NCBI GenBank assembly: GCA_021816865.1
Contig: JAKAWX010000004.1
Coordinates: 1-64,000 of the forward strand
Source: Thermoplasmata archaeon
Lineage (GTDB): Archaea; Thermoplasmatota; Thermoplasmata; Lutacidiplasmatales; UBA184
Direction: 5' to 3'
DNA: 64,000 bases
Both the position numbers and the translations under genes were made by a program. The notes beneath the pieces are model-generated. The model did no database searches, was not told the DNA's origin, and saw nothing but the letters and a program-made list of their open reading frames with translations. Below are positions 51,207 through 60,376 of the stretch, piece after piece (position 1 is the first letter of the stretch; every line of letters begins with the position of its first letter).

Positions 51207-51767
51207 GTGACCGACCTCACTTTCGTGAGCACGAACCCGGGCAAGTTCCGCGAAGTGGAGGCCGTCCTGCGGCCGTTCGGGATCCGGACCCGGTGGACAC
51301 GCCGGTCGCTCCCGGAGCCCCAGGTCGAAACGCTCGAGGAGGTCGTGGACGCGAAGCTCGATGCGGTCCGCGATCTCAAGGGGTGGGTCCTCGTCGAGGA
51401 TTCGGGCCTTTTCATCCCCTCGCTCAAGGGGTTCCCGGGGGTCTACTCGGCGCATTTTCTCAAGGTCTGGAGGTTCGGCCCGATCTACGAGCTGCTCGTC
51501 CACCGAGACCGCCGAGCCTACTTCCGGACGGTCGCGGGGGTGGCCCACGGACGTCGCCGCTGGACGTTCGTCGGGGAGGTCCGGGGGTCGATCGCGCCGA
51601 AGCCGAAAGGGCGCCACGGGTTCGGCTACGACCCGATCTTCGTACCCGCGGGTTGGGACCGGACGTTTGCCGAGGTGCCGACGGCGTCGAAGAACGCGAT
51701 CTCTCACCGGGCCCGGGCGGTCGCCAAGGTCGGCGAAGCCCTCGCCCGCGGGCGCCTCCCCCGGTAG
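51207..51767 (+). CDS. rdgB: HAM1/RdgB-type NTP pyrophosphatase
   Basis: A 186-aa house-cleaning enzyme that hydrolyses ITP, XTP or dITP to monophosphates. It begins at GTG 51207 with TDLTFVSTNPGKFREVEAVL. It contains VLVEDSGLFIPSLKGFPGVYS (the catalytic DSGL.. element) and GRHGFGYDPIFVPAGWDRTF followed by SHRARA, all diagnostic. It starts 6 bp after the nitroreductase stop. Confidence 0.93.
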   Translation: MTDLTFVSTNPGKFREVEAVLRPFGIRTRWTRRSLPEPQVETLEEVVDAKLDAVRDLKGWVLVEDSGLFIPSLKGFPGVYSAHFLKVWRFGPIYELLVHRDRRAYFRTVAGVAHGRRRWTFVGEVRGSIAPKPKGRHGFGYDPIFVPAGWDRTFAEVPTASKNAISHRARAVAKVGEALARGRLPR

Positions 51768-51798
51768 CGGGGTCCCGAGCGGACGGCGGCCGTCTTTT

Positions 51799-51839
51799 GC
51801 GCCCGGTCGCTCGAGCGCGACCGGGCGCCGCCCTTATGC
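51799..51839 (+). promoter_or_regulatory. 12-bp perfect inverted repeat abutting a TATA box
   Basis: GCGCCCGGTCGC (51799-51810), loop TCGAGC, GCGACCGGGCGC (51817-51828). The TATA-like CTTATGC lies at 51833-51839, with ATG 51861 about 22-28 nt further on. The repeat occupies the place of the TFB-recognition element, so it may be an operator for the aminotransferase gene or a terminator hairpin for rdgB. Confidence 0.5.
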
Positions 51840-51860
51840 TCGCGTCCCGTTGGGGGACGC

Positions 51861-53018
51861 ATGCTCGTGGACGAGCTCGGCGAGTCCCCGATCCTTTCCC
51901 TCATCGACCGGATCTTCGAGCTGAGGCAGCGGGGAGAAGAGGTCCTCGGCCTCCACATCGGGGAGCCGGACTTCGACACTCCCGCCGGGATCCGGGACGC
52001 CGCCGCGCAGGCGTTGAACGAGGGGCTCACGCACTACGTCTCGGCCCAGGGAATGCCCGACCTCCGGCGGGCGATCGCCGAGCGTCTCGTCTCCCGCCAC
52101 CGCATCCCGGCGACGGCCGACGACGTGGTCGTGCTCTCCGCAAAGTTCGCGATCTACGCAACGCTGCTCTCCACGCTCTCGCGCGGCGACGAGGTGCTCC
52201 TTCCCGACCCGACGTACCTGTTCGACCAGCCGGTCCGTCTCGCGGGCGGCCGTCCTGTCTACTTCCCCCTGCGCCCCGACTTCTCCCTCGACCCCGGAGC
52301 GCTCGAGTCCGCGGTCACCCCGCGAAGCCGGCTCCTCGTCCTGGTCTCCCCGGCGAACCCGACCGGCCGGGTGATGCGGCGGGACGAGGTGAAGGCGGCG
52401 CTCGAGGTCGCCCGCGACCACCGCCTCACGGTGGTGAGCGACGAGACCTACGAGTCGCTGATCTACGAGGGCACTCACTGCGCGCCCGCGAGCGTCGCGG
52501 AGGGGGAGGTCCCCGTCGTGACGATCGGGAGCTTCTCGAAGGCGTACGCGATGACCGGCTGGCGCGCCGGCTACGCGGTCGCGCCGCCCGAGGTCCGCGG
52601 CCGTATCGTGAAGGTCATGGAGCACACGCTCACCTGCCTCCCCCCGTTCGTTCAGCGGGCCTGCGTCTGGGCCCTGGAGAACGCCGGGCCGGACGAGGCG
52701 AGGTTCCGGTCGACGTTCCGGGAGCGCCGCGACCACCTCCTGAACCGGCTCGACGATCTCCCGGGGCTCACGTACGTCCGGCCCGAGGGGGCGTTCTACG
52801 TCTTCCCGTCGTACGACGTCCCGATGTCGTCGATCGAGTTCGCTCTCCGCCTGCTGGACGAGGAGCACCTCGCGCTCGTACCGGGGGTCTCGTTCGGACC
52901 CAGGGGCGAGCGTCACGTGCGGATCTCGTACAGCAGCCCGGTCGCCCAGCTGGACGACGGCATGCAGCGCCTCGGTCGTTTCCTCGATCGGCACGGGGCG
53001 AGACGCGGCGGCCGCTAG
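51861..53018 (+). CDS. Class I/II aminotransferase (PLP-dependent)
   Basis: A 385-aa aspartate-aminotransferase-family enzyme. It has LGLHIGEPDFDTPAGI, the tyrosine region YVSAQGMPDLRRAI, SPANPTGRVM (Asn contacting PLP) and VVSDETYESLIYEG (Asp pairing with the pyridine N). The lysine lies in GSFSKAYAMTGWRAGY, and the substrate arginine is HVRISYSS. It transfers an amino group between an amino acid and a 2-oxo acid. The exact pair (aspartate, aromatic or branched) is unknown. It is probably leaderless given the TATA spacing. Confidence 0.93.
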   Translation: MLVDELGESPILSLIDRIFELRQRGEEVLGLHIGEPDFDTPAGIRDAAAQALNEGLTHYVSAQGMPDLRRAIAERLVSRHRIPATADDVVVLSAKFAIYATLLSTLSRGDEVLLPDPTYLFDQPVRLAGGRPVYFPLRPDFSLDPGALESAVTPRSRLLVLVSPANPTGRVMRRDEVKAALEVARDHRLTVVSDETYESLIYEGTHCAPASVAEGEVPVVTIGSFSKAYAMTGWRAGYAVAPPEVRGRIVKVMEHTLTCLPPFVQRACVWALENAGPDEARFRSTFRERRDHLLNRLDDLPGLTYVRPEGAFYVFPSYDVPMSSIEFALRLLDEEHLALVPGVSFGPRGERHVRISYSSPVAQLDDGMQRLGRFLDRHGARRGGR

Positions 53019-53034
53019 GCCCGCCCCTCCCGGC

Positions 53035-53044
53035 TTTTGTATAC
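53035..53044 (+). promoter_or_regulatory. TATA box of the cyclase-family gene
   Basis: TTTTGTATAC is centred about 25 nt ahead of GTG 53064. It argues against the in-frame TTG at 53037, which lies inside the element. Confidence 0.5.
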
Positions 53045-53063
53045 CGACTCGATAGCCGGCGGC

Positions 53064-53723
53064 GTGTCCGCAACCCCGCGCGTCCACGACCTGACCGCCG
53101 TTCTCCAGACCCACATGCCCGTGTGGCCCACCTCGCCGCTGCCCGTCTTCGAGCCGGTCGGGCTCGTGGCCCGCGACGGCTACGCGATCGAACGGGTGAA
53201 CTGCCTCACCCACACGGGGACCCACATCGACGCTCCGTACCACTTCCTCGAGGACGGGCTCACGGTCGACCAGATCCCCCCGTCCGAGCTCGTCGGTCGG
53301 GCCGCGCTCCTCGACCTCCGAAAAGACCTCTCGGGTCCTGTGATCGGGCGGGAGCTCCTCGAACGCCACTGGCCCGCCTCGTTCCGCCCCGAGATCGTCC
53401 TCCTCGAGACCGGCTGGAGTCGCGAGCGGGCTCCCACGCGTCGGTACCTCTACGAGTTTCCCGGCCTCTCCCCGGACGCCGCGGCCTGGGTCGCCGACCA
53501 GAGGATCCGGGGGATCGGTACGGACACGCTCGGGATCGACCCGTACGCGAACGAGAAGTTCGAGGCCCACAAGGTCCTCCTGAAGCGGGGGATCTGGATC
53601 CTCGAGGCGCTCGACCACCTCGACGCGCTCACGGAGGACCGTCCGTACACCCTCGTCGCCGCCCCGCTCAAGATCGCCGGGGCGAGCGGCGCGATGGCCC
53701 GCGTCTTCGCCTTCGAGGCGTAG
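53064..53723 (+). CDS. Cyclase / kynurenine-formamidase-like hydrolase
   Basis: A 219-aa metal-dependent hydrolase of the cyclase (PF04199) family. The signature [12 protein letters not shown] (50-61) supplies histidines and the aspartate that bind metal. [11 protein letters not shown] and [20 protein letters not shown] follow, as in arylformamidases. Family members open formylkynurenine or related amides or lactones; the substrate here is unknown. It is followed after 10 bp by the SDR gene, suggesting a shared pathway. Confidence 0.88.
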   Translation: MSATPRVHDLTAVLQTHMPVWPTSPLPVFEPVGLVARDGYAIERVNCLTHTGTHIDAPYHFLEDGLTVDQIPPSELVGRAALLDLRKDLSGPVIGRELLERHWPASFRPEIVLLETGWSRERAPTRRYLYEFPGLSPDAAAWVADQRIRGIGTDTLGIDPYANEKFEAHKVLLKRGIWILEALDHLDALTEDRPYTLVAAPLKIAGASGAMARVFAFEA

Positions 53724-53733
53724 GGGGGACGGC

Positions 53734-54528
53734 ATGCCGCTCGCATCGGGTCTGCGCGGTGCCCGCGTCCTCGTGACGGCCGCGAGCCAGGGGATCGGGT
53801 ACGGCGCCGCGCGCGCTTTCCTGGACGAGGGGGCCCGCGTAGTGGTCAACTCCTCGAACGAGGCGCGGATCGCCCGCGCGACCGGGAGCCTCTCCTCGTT
53901 CGGCGATGTCCACGGGGTCGTCGCGGACCTCCGGGAGAAGGCCGGCCTCGACCGCCTGCTCGAGGAAACGGTCCGATACCTTGGCGGCCTCGACACGCTG
54001 GTCTATGTGACGGGGTCGCCGCGCCCCGGGGTCTTCATGGAACAGGCCTACGAGGATTGGGCGGAGGCGTCGCGCCTCCTCGTCGTCAGCCCGGCATACC
54101 TCGCCCGCAAGTCGGCCGACGCGATGCTCGCCGGCGGGCACGGTGGACGAATGGTCTTCCTCACGTCGATCGCGATCCGAGAACCGATCCCCACCATCGC
54201 CACCTCGAGCGTATGCCGGATCGCGGTCGCGGGCCTTGTCCGCACCCTCGCCCGCGAGCTCGGGCCGAAAGGGATCCGCGTCAACGGCATCCTGCCCGGC
54301 TACATCCGCACGGGTCGGCTCGACGAGGTCATCGACGACGCCGCCCGCCGACGCGGAACCACCCCCGAAGCCCAGCGTCGCACGCTCGAGTCGGAGATCC
54401 CGCTCGGCCGGGTCGGCACGCCCGAGGAGCTCGCGCGCGCGGTCCTCTTCCTGGGGAGCGAGATGTCGAGCTACGTCAGCGGGGCTCTCCTGCCGGTCGA
54501 CGGGGGACTCCTGCGCTCGGTCGGCTGA
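53734..54528 (+). CDS. Short-chain dehydrogenase-like protein with an atypical active site
   Basis: A 264-aa SDR protein with a clear Rossmann fold: [20 protein letters not shown] (12-31, TGxxxGxG variant), a dinucleotide NSSNE position, and VADLRE. C-terminal FabG-like [19 protein letters not shown] and [16 protein letters not shown] are conserved. The usual S-Y-K triad is altered: S145 is kept, but the YxxxK positions read S158 and R162 (in [10 protein letters not shown]). A group of SDRs with this change exists among FabG-like proteins. Catalysis may use another residue, or the role may be non-catalytic. It is probably in an operon with the cyclase gene. Confidence 0.85.
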   Translation: MPLASGLRGARVLVTAASQGIGYGAARAFLDEGARVVVNSSNEARIARATGSLSSFGDVHGVVADLREKAGLDRLLEETVRYLGGLDTLVYVTGSPRPGVFMEQAYEDWAEASRLLVVSPAYLARKSADAMLAGGHGGRMVFLTSIAIREPIPTIATSSVCRIAVAGLVRTLARELGPKGIRVNGILPGYIRTGRLDEVIDDAARRRGTTPEAQRRTLESEIPLGRVGTPEELARAVLFLGSEMSSYVSGALLPVDGGLLRSVG

Positions 54529-54541
54529 GGGCCGAACCGAC

Positions 54542-54898
54542 CTAGGGCTGGTCGGCCCGTCGCGCCTCGGGCAGGAAGTCCTCCCGCTCGGGCACAAAGA
54601 CGTCGAGGACGATGCTCGAGACCCCCGGGTCCGAGACGAACTCGTGCGGGACGCCGCCCGGGATCGAGTACGCCGAGCCCTTGACGGTGCGGTACGTCTC
54701 GGCGCCCACCTTCAAGCACCCGCCGCCGTCGAGGACCGTCCCCGCCTGCACGTGCGGGTGCGTGTGCATCGGGAACGTCGAGTTGGGCGCGATCTGGTAG
54801 AGCACCATCATCACCCCGTGCCCGTGGGTGAGGATGCGTCGCTTCACTCCGGGAAGGATCTCGTGCCAAGCGTCGGGGCGGTCGTTCCAGAGGGTCAT
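54542..54898 (-). CDS. Cupin-domain protein
   Basis: A 118-aa single-domain cupin. Metal-binding motif 1 is STFPMHTHPHVQAGTVLDG, with two histidines, one more histidine and then a glutamine in place of the usual glutamate. Motif 2 is YSIPGGVPHEFVSD, with a late histidine. Such small cupins act as metal-dependent dioxygenases, isomerases or sensors. The function is unknown. It lies between the SDR gene (convergent) and the transsulfuration enzyme gene. Confidence 0.87.
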   Translation of the reverse strand: MTLWNDRPDAWHEILPGVKRRILTHGHGVMMVLYQIAPNSTFPMHTHPHVQAGTVLDGGGCLKVGAETYRTVKGSAYSIPGGVPHEFVSDPGVSSIVLDVFVPEREDFLPEARRADQP

Positions 54899-54943
54899 GG
54901 CATCCGGGACGGCCCGTCGGTATTTGGACGTGCCGAGGTCATG

Positions 54944-56083
54944 TCAGCCGAGCGCGTGCTCGAGGTCGGCGACGAGGTCGTCCGCGGCCTCGACCCCGAC
55001 CGAGAACCGAAGGAGGCCCCCCGTGATCCCCTGGGCCTCGCGCACGGGCGCGGGCACGGACCGGTGGGTCATGAGGGCCGGGTGGTTCACGAGCGACTCG
55101 ACGCCTCCGAGGCTCTCCGCGAGGGTGAAGAGCTTGAGCCGTCGCAGGACCCGACGGGCGCCGGGGAGACCGCCGCGGATCTCCGCGGAAACCATGCCGC
55201 CAAAGTCGTCCATCTGCCGCCGCGCCACGGGGTATCCCGGATGGTCGGGCAATCCCGGATAGAGCGTGCGAACCACCTTCGGGTGGCGGGCGAGGAATGC
55301 CGCGACCTTCCGGGCGTTCTGGCAGTGCGCCCGGACGCGGAGGCCGAGCGTGTGGATCCCCCGGAGGACGAGGAAGCTCTCGAGCGGTCCGAGGATCCCG
55401 CCCTGGGTGTTCTGGTACCAGCGGAACCGCTCGAGCTGGCGGCGGTCCCGAAAGACGAGCGCCCCCCCGATGAGGTCGCTGTGGCCCCCCAGGTACTTCG
55501 TCGTCGAGTGGAGGACGACGTCCGCACCGAGCTCGAGCGGGCGCTGGAGGACCGGCGAGGCGAACGTGTTGTCGACGGCCACGCGCGCCTTCGACGTTCG
55601 AGCGATCGCGATCGCGCCCTTGAGGTCGGTCACCTTGAGCAGGGGGTTCGTCGGGGTCTCGAGGTAGAGGAGGTCGACGCGCGGTCCGTCCGCGAGCGCG
55701 CCTCGCACGTTCGCGAGGTCGGAGGTGTCGATGAGGTCGACGCGCACACCGTGGGTCACCGCCACGTCGAGCAGCCGCCGGGTCCCCGAGTAGAGGTCGT
55801 CGCCCGCGACGATCCGCGAGCCCGAGGGGTACGCCATGAAGAGCGCCGAGGCGGCGGCGAGTCCTGAGGCGAACGCGAGCCCCCCAGCGCCTCCTTCGAG
55901 CTTCCCGAGCACGCGCTCGAGGACGGCGCGCGTCGGGTTGCCCGTCCGAGAGTAAACGAACCCCTTCGCCCGACCGGGGGCGGACTGCGCGTAGGTCGAC
56001 GTCAGGTAGACCGGCGGATTGACCGAGCCGGTCAGGGGGTCGGGGGTCTGTCCCTCGTGGATCAACCGTGTGTCCCAGTTCAT
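54944..56083 (-). CDS. Cystathionine gamma-synthase/lyase family PLP enzyme
   Basis: A 379-aa Cys/Met-metabolism PLP enzyme. It has WDTRLIHEGQTPDPLTGSVN then PPVYLTSTYAQ, VYSRTGNPTRAVLE (Tyr and Arg contacting the neighbour's PLP phosphate), and LASGLAA-like AFASGLAAAS. LLYLETPTNPLLKVTD follows, the PLP lysine is in HSTTKYLGGHSDLIGG, and the C-terminal ESLGGVESLVNHPALMTH and LLRFSVGVE complete the set. It acts in transsulfuration or methionine degradation. The exact reaction (cystathionine synthesis, cystathionine cleavage or methionine gamma-lysis) is not decidable here. Confidence 0.92.
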   Translation of the reverse strand: MNWDTRLIHEGQTPDPLTGSVNPPVYLTSTYAQSAPGRAKGFVYSRTGNPTRAVLERVLGKLEGGAGGLAFASGLAAASALFMAYPSGSRIVAGDDLYSGTRRLLDVAVTHGVRVDLIDTSDLANVRGALADGPRVDLLYLETPTNPLLKVTDLKGAIAIARTSKARVAVDNTFASPVLQRPLELGADVVLHSTTKYLGGHSDLIGGALVFRDRRQLERFRWYQNTQGGILGPLESFLVLRGIHTLGLRVRAHCQNARKVAAFLARHPKVVRTLYPGLPDHPGYPVARRQMDDFGGMVSAEIRGGLPGARRVLRRLKLFTLAESLGGVESLVNHPALMTHRSVPAPVREAQGITGGLLRFSVGVEAADDLVADLEHALG

Positions 56084-56172
56084 CCCGTGGGCCCAGCGCT
56101 CGGTGCGATTTCAACCATTCCCCCGCGGCCGGACCGCTCGAGCCGGGGTGGGGTCGGGAGGCCCGGGCTCGC

Positions 56173-57393
56173 TCAGCAGGAGAGCTCGAAGTTCACCGTC
56201 GCGGAGGAGTTCGAGACCGTGAACTCCTGAAGGTCGCTTCCGCACGCGTCCTCGGAATTGAAGGCGGCGATCGTGTAGGTCCCGTTGGAGAGGGTCAGTT
56301 CGTAGGTCCCGTTCGAGGCGGTCGTGGCGGTGTAGCCGTCCCCGCGGACGATCGCTCCGGCGACGGGGTCTCCGTCGTGCGACACGGTCCCACGGACCGG
56401 GTACGTGGCCGCGAAATCGAAGAGGTCGGTCATCGGGGGCTCCGCCGTCCAGTTGTCGTTGTGATTCGTGTGACCCAGACCGAGAAGCCATTCCGTCGTC
56501 GTGAGGAGGTTGTAATGGCTGTACTCCACCGCCGACGAGAACCCCCGAGAGGCGTACGGACTCACCGCGACGAAGTAGACCAGGCCATTCCCCAGTTTCG
56601 GCGCTCCGCCGCCGGACGCGTTCGAGTCGTACGTCACGAAGACCACGCTCGTGGAAAAGAGCGAGCTGTTGAGGAACGGGGAAAGGAACCCGGCGAGCCA
56701 ATGGTCGGCGAACGCCACGGAGGTGTTGTGACCGTCATCGTCCATGTTCGGCGTGATCCAGGCGTAGTTGGGGAGGGTCCCCGCGGCGACCGACGCGTTC
56801 CATGCGTCGAGGTTCAGGACATGCGCCGCGCAGTACGAGGGGGAGTTGGTGACGTAGCGATAGTCGACGAACGGGTCGTGGGCCACCGAGTAGACCCCGG
56901 AGCTACGGTTGTCGCACGGTGTGGGCATGCTTTCCATGTACGCCGCCCAGGTCTCACCCGCACGGTCGACGAGCCCGGGGACCGGGAGGACGGCCGCGGA
57001 GTCGGCCCCGCTCGTGGCGTCCAAGTAGTCGACGATCGAGTTGCCGGTGAGCCCGTGGTAGTTGCTCGCGGACGCGAACTGGGTCGCGAGATGTCTCTCG
57101 AACGGCCCGTCGAGCACGGTCGCCACCGATGGCTCGTTCTCGAGGAAGATGGTGACGACGTGGCGGATGGGGGTCGGCAAGCTCGGTAGAGGCGCCGGGT
57201 CGACCGGGGGCGCCTCCATCGGTCGGGTGGAGTGGAGGAAGTAGAGGAGCCCTCCGCCGGCCATCAGAAGGCTCGCGAGCACCGCCCCCAGGGCTACGTT
57301 GGGGTTCGCCCCACGGATCGCACGGACCCGCCTTCGGAGCGTGGGGCGGCGGGCCGCCGGTGGAGTCGGATCGAGGGGAGCGAGGTCGGACAA
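56173..57393 (-). CDS. Membrane-anchored PF04185 phosphoesterase with a carboxypeptidase-regulatory-like domain
   Basis: A 406-aa surface enzyme. Start TTG 57393 is chosen because GGTTATACG (57417-57425) lies 24-32 nt upstream. An N-terminal cytoplasmic stretch is followed by one membrane helix (about 35-57: VALGAVLASLLMAGGGLLYFL). The phosphoesterase domain (phospholipase C/acid phosphatase family) has HVVTIFLENEPSVATVL, WITPNMDDDGHNTSVAFADH and VVFVTYDSNASG, then NLLTTTEWLLGLGHTNHND. Residues 330-406 form a small beta-sandwich, RGTVSHDGDPVAGAIVRGDG with TASNGTYELTLSNGTYTI, like carboxypeptidase-regulatory domains. Several NxT/S sites suggest glycosylation. Confidence 0.85.
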   Translation of the reverse strand: MSDLAPLDPTPPAARRPTLRRRVRAIRGANPNVALGAVLASLLMAGGGLLYFLHSTRPMEAPPVDPAPLPSLPTPIRHVVTIFLENEPSVATVLDGPFERHLATQFASASNYHGLTGNSIVDYLDATSGADSAAVLPVPGLVDRAGETWAAYMESMPTPCDNRSSGVYSVAHDPFVDYRYVTNSPSYCAAHVLNLDAWNASVAAGTLPNYAWITPNMDDDGHNTSVAFADHWLAGFLSPFLNSSLFSTSVVFVTYDSNASGGGAPKLGNGLVYFVAVSPYASRGFSSAVEYSHYNLLTTTEWLLGLGHTNHNDNWTAEPPMTDLFDFAATYPVRGTVSHDGDPVAGAIVRGDGYTATTASNGTYELTLSNGTYTIAAFNSEDACGSDLQEFTVSNSSATVNFELSC

Positions 57394-57416
57394 GGCGCCG
57401 CAGCATGCATCGAAGA

Positions 57417-57425
57417 CGTATAACC
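57417..57425 (-). promoter_or_regulatory. TATA box of the phosphoesterase gene at 56173
   Basis: On the minus strand it reads GGTTATACG, spaced for a leaderless start at TTG 57393. Confidence 0.45.
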
Positions 57426-57644
57426 AAGCGATGACCCCGGCCCCCGAATCCCCGGCACGCTCGACCCGATTCTCGGACCGGCGGAGCCTCCTCCCGGTCC
57501 CGGACCGTGCGGCGATTGTAGGTGGCATTCGTGCGCAGATCCTACGCAAACTGCATCCATGCGGTCGTTCTAATACCGGGTTCCCGTCGCCGTGACAATG
57601 CGTCGCTCGGGCCCGGTGCTCGACGCGGCCTTGAGGGGATCCAC

Positions 57645-59297
57645 GTGGCCACTACGCTAGGGCTCGAGGCGCCGACGAACGTCGTAAACATGCCGAAGGT
57701 CGTGACGGTCCGAGAGGATGTCTACGTTCGCAAGGCGTCGGGTCTCGTGCGCACGGTCGGACCCTCGAGCGCGCTCTTCTCGAACCTGGTGGCGATGGGA
57801 ATCATCGTCAATTTCTTCTGGGTCGTCTTCGCGTCCGCCGGGTACCCGAACGCGAACCTCGTCGACACCGTGCTCATCGGGGTACTGATCAACGTAGGGG
57901 TCGGGTTCGTCTACTGGATGCTCTCGAGCGCGATGCCGCGCTCGGGGGGCGACTACGTCTTCATGGGACGGATCTTCCATCCCAGCATTGGCCTCGCGAC
58001 CAACCTCGTCTTCTCGGCGGTCTTCATCACGTGGGCGGGCCTGTTCGCCTACTACATCACGGTCTACGGCCTGCCGATGATGCTCGGCAGCTATGCGATC
58101 GCCGGCGGGAGCTCGGGTCCCCTCACCACCTTCCAGAGCATGATCAGCTCGAGCAACGAGATCTTCGCGATCTCGGCTCTCATCCTGGTCCTCGTCATCC
58201 TCATCAGTTTCCTGCCCACCAAGTGGATCTTCCGCACCACGGTCGGCATCTTCGCCGTGACCGCGGTGATCTACGTGGTCATGATCGGGCTCCTCCTCTT
58301 CACGAACCAGGCGACGTTCGCGAGCCACTGGAACGCCGCGAACCCGGCGAACACCTACGCGACCATCGCCGCGAGCGGTGCCTCGGGCGACACCATAACG
58401 ACCTCGGGTACGTTCCTCGGAATCGTCTACACGATGCTCAGCTTCGTGGGGTACGCGAACAGCTCGTACTACGCCGGCGAGATCCGAGGTAGCCCCACCC
58501 GGACCCAGGGGCTCGCGATCTTCGGCGCCCCGATCATCTTCGCGGTCCTCATCGCCGTCCTCTACGCGACGACCTACCTCACCTTCGGGCGGGACTTCAT
58601 CGTGGGGCTCAGCACCGGCTACGTGTCGGGTACGGTCGCGGTTCCGGCGTTCCCGTCCCCGCTCCTCCTCGCGGCGTACATCCTTCCCTCGGGCGGCATC
58701 AGCCCGGTCCTCGCGGCGTTCCTCTCGTTCGGGGTCGTCCTGACCTTCTTCGGGTTCTCCCTGATCTACTTCATCGTCCCGACGCGCAACGTCTTCGCGT
58801 GGTCGTTCGACCGCGTCTTCCCCTCCGCTCTCGCGCGCGTGAGCCGCCGAGGCGTTCCGTGGGTCGCGGTGATCGGCCTCGCCGTCTTCGCGTTCGTCTC
58901 GCTCTACATCTCCGTGTACACGACGCTCTTCAACTACCTCGGGTACTCCAACTTCGGGTTCTGGTTCGCGGTCGGGATCGTCTGCCTCGGAGGGGCGCTC
59001 TTCCCGTTGATTCGGCCGAAGCTCTTCGCCCAGGCCCCCCGAATCGTCCGCGCCCGGATCGGACCCGTCCCCGTCCTGACCCTGGTCGGGCTCCTCTCGT
59101 TCGGGGCGTCGTGGTATGTCAGCTACGCCTCCTCGACCGCGGCGTTCCTCGAGTTTAGCAGCTACAGCTATTCCGGACTCATGGTCCTGCCGGCCATATT
59201 CGTCGTCGGGTTCGTCCTCTACTGGGCCTCCTACGCGATCCAGAAGCGGCGGGGGATTCCGGTCGACCTGATCAGCAAGGAGCTCCCGCCCGATTAG
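57645..59297 (+). CDS. APC-superfamily amino acid/polyamine permease
   Basis: A 550-aa permease with a polar N-terminal 40 residues and about 12-14 hydrophobic helices. The start GTG 57645 follows GAGGGGAT, a good ribosome-binding site. Helix 1 contains SALFSNLVAMGIIVNFFWV and a second helix area is LSSAMPRSGGDYVFMGRIFH, which is the strongly conserved APC motif (PRSGGDYV). The transported compound is unknown; amino acids or polyamines are typical. It is divergent from the phosphoesterase gene. Confidence 0.9.
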   Translation: MATTLGLEAPTNVVNMPKVVTVREDVYVRKASGLVRTVGPSSALFSNLVAMGIIVNFFWVVFASAGYPNANLVDTVLIGVLINVGVGFVYWMLSSAMPRSGGDYVFMGRIFHPSIGLATNLVFSAVFITWAGLFAYYITVYGLPMMLGSYAIAGGSSGPLTTFQSMISSSNEIFAISALILVLVILISFLPTKWIFRTTVGIFAVTAVIYVVMIGLLLFTNQATFASHWNAANPANTYATIAASGASGDTITTSGTFLGIVYTMLSFVGYANSSYYAGEIRGSPTRTQGLAIFGAPIIFAVLIAVLYATTYLTFGRDFIVGLSTGYVSGTVAVPAFPSPLLLAAYILPSGGISPVLAAFLSFGVVLTFFGFSLIYFIVPTRNVFAWSFDRVFPSALARVSRRGVPWVAVIGLAVFAFVSLYISVYTTLFNYLGYSNFGFWFAVGIVCLGGALFPLIRPKLFAQAPRIVRARIGPVPVLTLVGLLSFGASWYVSYASSTAAFLEFSSYSYSGLMVLPAIFVVGFVLYWASYAIQKRRGIPVDLISKELPPD

Positions 59298-59338
59298 GCC
59301 GACCGCCCCCGTTTTCTGCCGGGGGGGTTGCCGGAGCC

Positions 59339-60370
59339 GTGGGGGAGCGCGTAGAACTCGTGATCGACCCGCTCCGACGCGAGCGGGTCTCGATCGAGCT
59401 CCCGCTCACCTACCGGGTGCCCGTCGAATCGGTACGGTCGGAGCTCGGGCTCCCCGACTCGGTCGACCTCTCCGATCCGATCGTCGCGAGAGCGGTCGCG
59501 CTCGCGGGGGCCGCGCGGCGCCAGGTACCGGGCGTGCGGTTCGCCGTCTTCGGTGGGGTCGCCCACCGGCTGCGCTGCGCGGCGAGCAATCGGGCGTCAT
59601 TCGGCCTGCGGCACGAGCTCCACGACCTGGACATCGCGATCCGCCTCGACGAGGTCCGCTCGTTCGAGCGATTCCTGCGCGGGGTCGCCGCGTCCGAGGG
59701 CAGCGGTCTCACGTTCTTCGAAACACCGGGAGACCGGATCTTCAACTCGCTGAGCGGCGGGCAACGTCTGCGCTGGCACATGGTGGTCGGCCAGCAGGAC
59801 TCCGAGGTCGCGCTCGGGACGCTCGACATCGTGGCGGACGAGTTCTCCTTCTGCCACCGCTTCGACGTCCGCGACGACGTCGAGGCCGCGCCGCGGAACG
59901 GCTGGACCCTCTCGCCCGCCCACCTCCTCCTGGCCAAGGGCCAGTTCATCCAGCGGATCCCAAAGTCGGAGAGCGTGACGGTGTCGGACCGCGTCCTCGA
60001 GCCGTTCGGAAAGCACGATGTCGTCATCGGACCGGAATCGAAGGACGTCCGGGACCTCCTCGCCCTCCTGCACGACCACGCGCTCGGCGAGGGACCCGGG
60101 GAGATCTCCCCCCGCGTCCTGGAGCGCCGGCTCCGATCCGACTGGGGGCTCTGGAAGACGATCGGGCTCAATCTCGGGATGGTCGGCCGCTCGAAGGTCC
60201 TAGCCGCCGTCCCGGAGACGGCCCGCGCGCAGATCCGCGAACGCCTGGACGCGCTCACCGCGCTCGTGGCCCCGATCGCCCCGAAGCGTCGCTTTGGCTT
60301 TCTTGGGGGACCCTGGTGGCAGGAGGTCGACTCGACCCCCTCGGTCGACACCACGGTCGCCGTCGGGTAG
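59339..60370 (+). CDS. Nucleotidyltransferase-fold protein
   Basis: A 343-aa soluble protein from GTG 59339. Residues about 65-135 resemble the nucleotidyltransferase superfamily (MNT/AbiEii-like): FAVFGGVAHRLRC supplies the GG motif and ELHDLDIAIRL the DxD metal site, with GTLDIVADEF as a third acid. A charged helical C-terminal half (about 180-343) contains LLLAKGQFIQRI. Relatives are antitoxin/toxin or tRNA/nucleotide modifying enzymes. No partner gene of the AbiEi type is visible nearby, so the function is open. Confidence 0.65.
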   Translation: MGERVELVIDPLRRERVSIELPLTYRVPVESVRSELGLPDSVDLSDPIVARAVALAGAARRQVPGVRFAVFGGVAHRLRCAASNRASFGLRHELHDLDIAIRLDEVRSFERFLRGVAASEGSGLTFFETPGDRIFNSLSGGQRLRWHMVVGQQDSEVALGTLDIVADEFSFCHRFDVRDDVEAAPRNGWTLSPAHLLLAKGQFIQRIPKSESVTVSDRVLEPFGKHDVVIGPESKDVRDLLALLHDHALGEGPGEISPRVLERRLRSDWGLWKTIGLNLGMVGRSKVLAAVPETARAQIRERLDALTALVAPIAPKRRFGFLGGPWWQEVDSTPSVDTTVAVG

Positions 60371-60376
60371 CCGTGT

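Noticed and set aside
59339-60370. AbiE-type toxin-antitoxin system
   Set aside because: The nucleotidyltransferase-like motifs are suggestive, but no partner gene of the AbiEi type is adjacent, and neighbours are a permease and a phosphoesterase.
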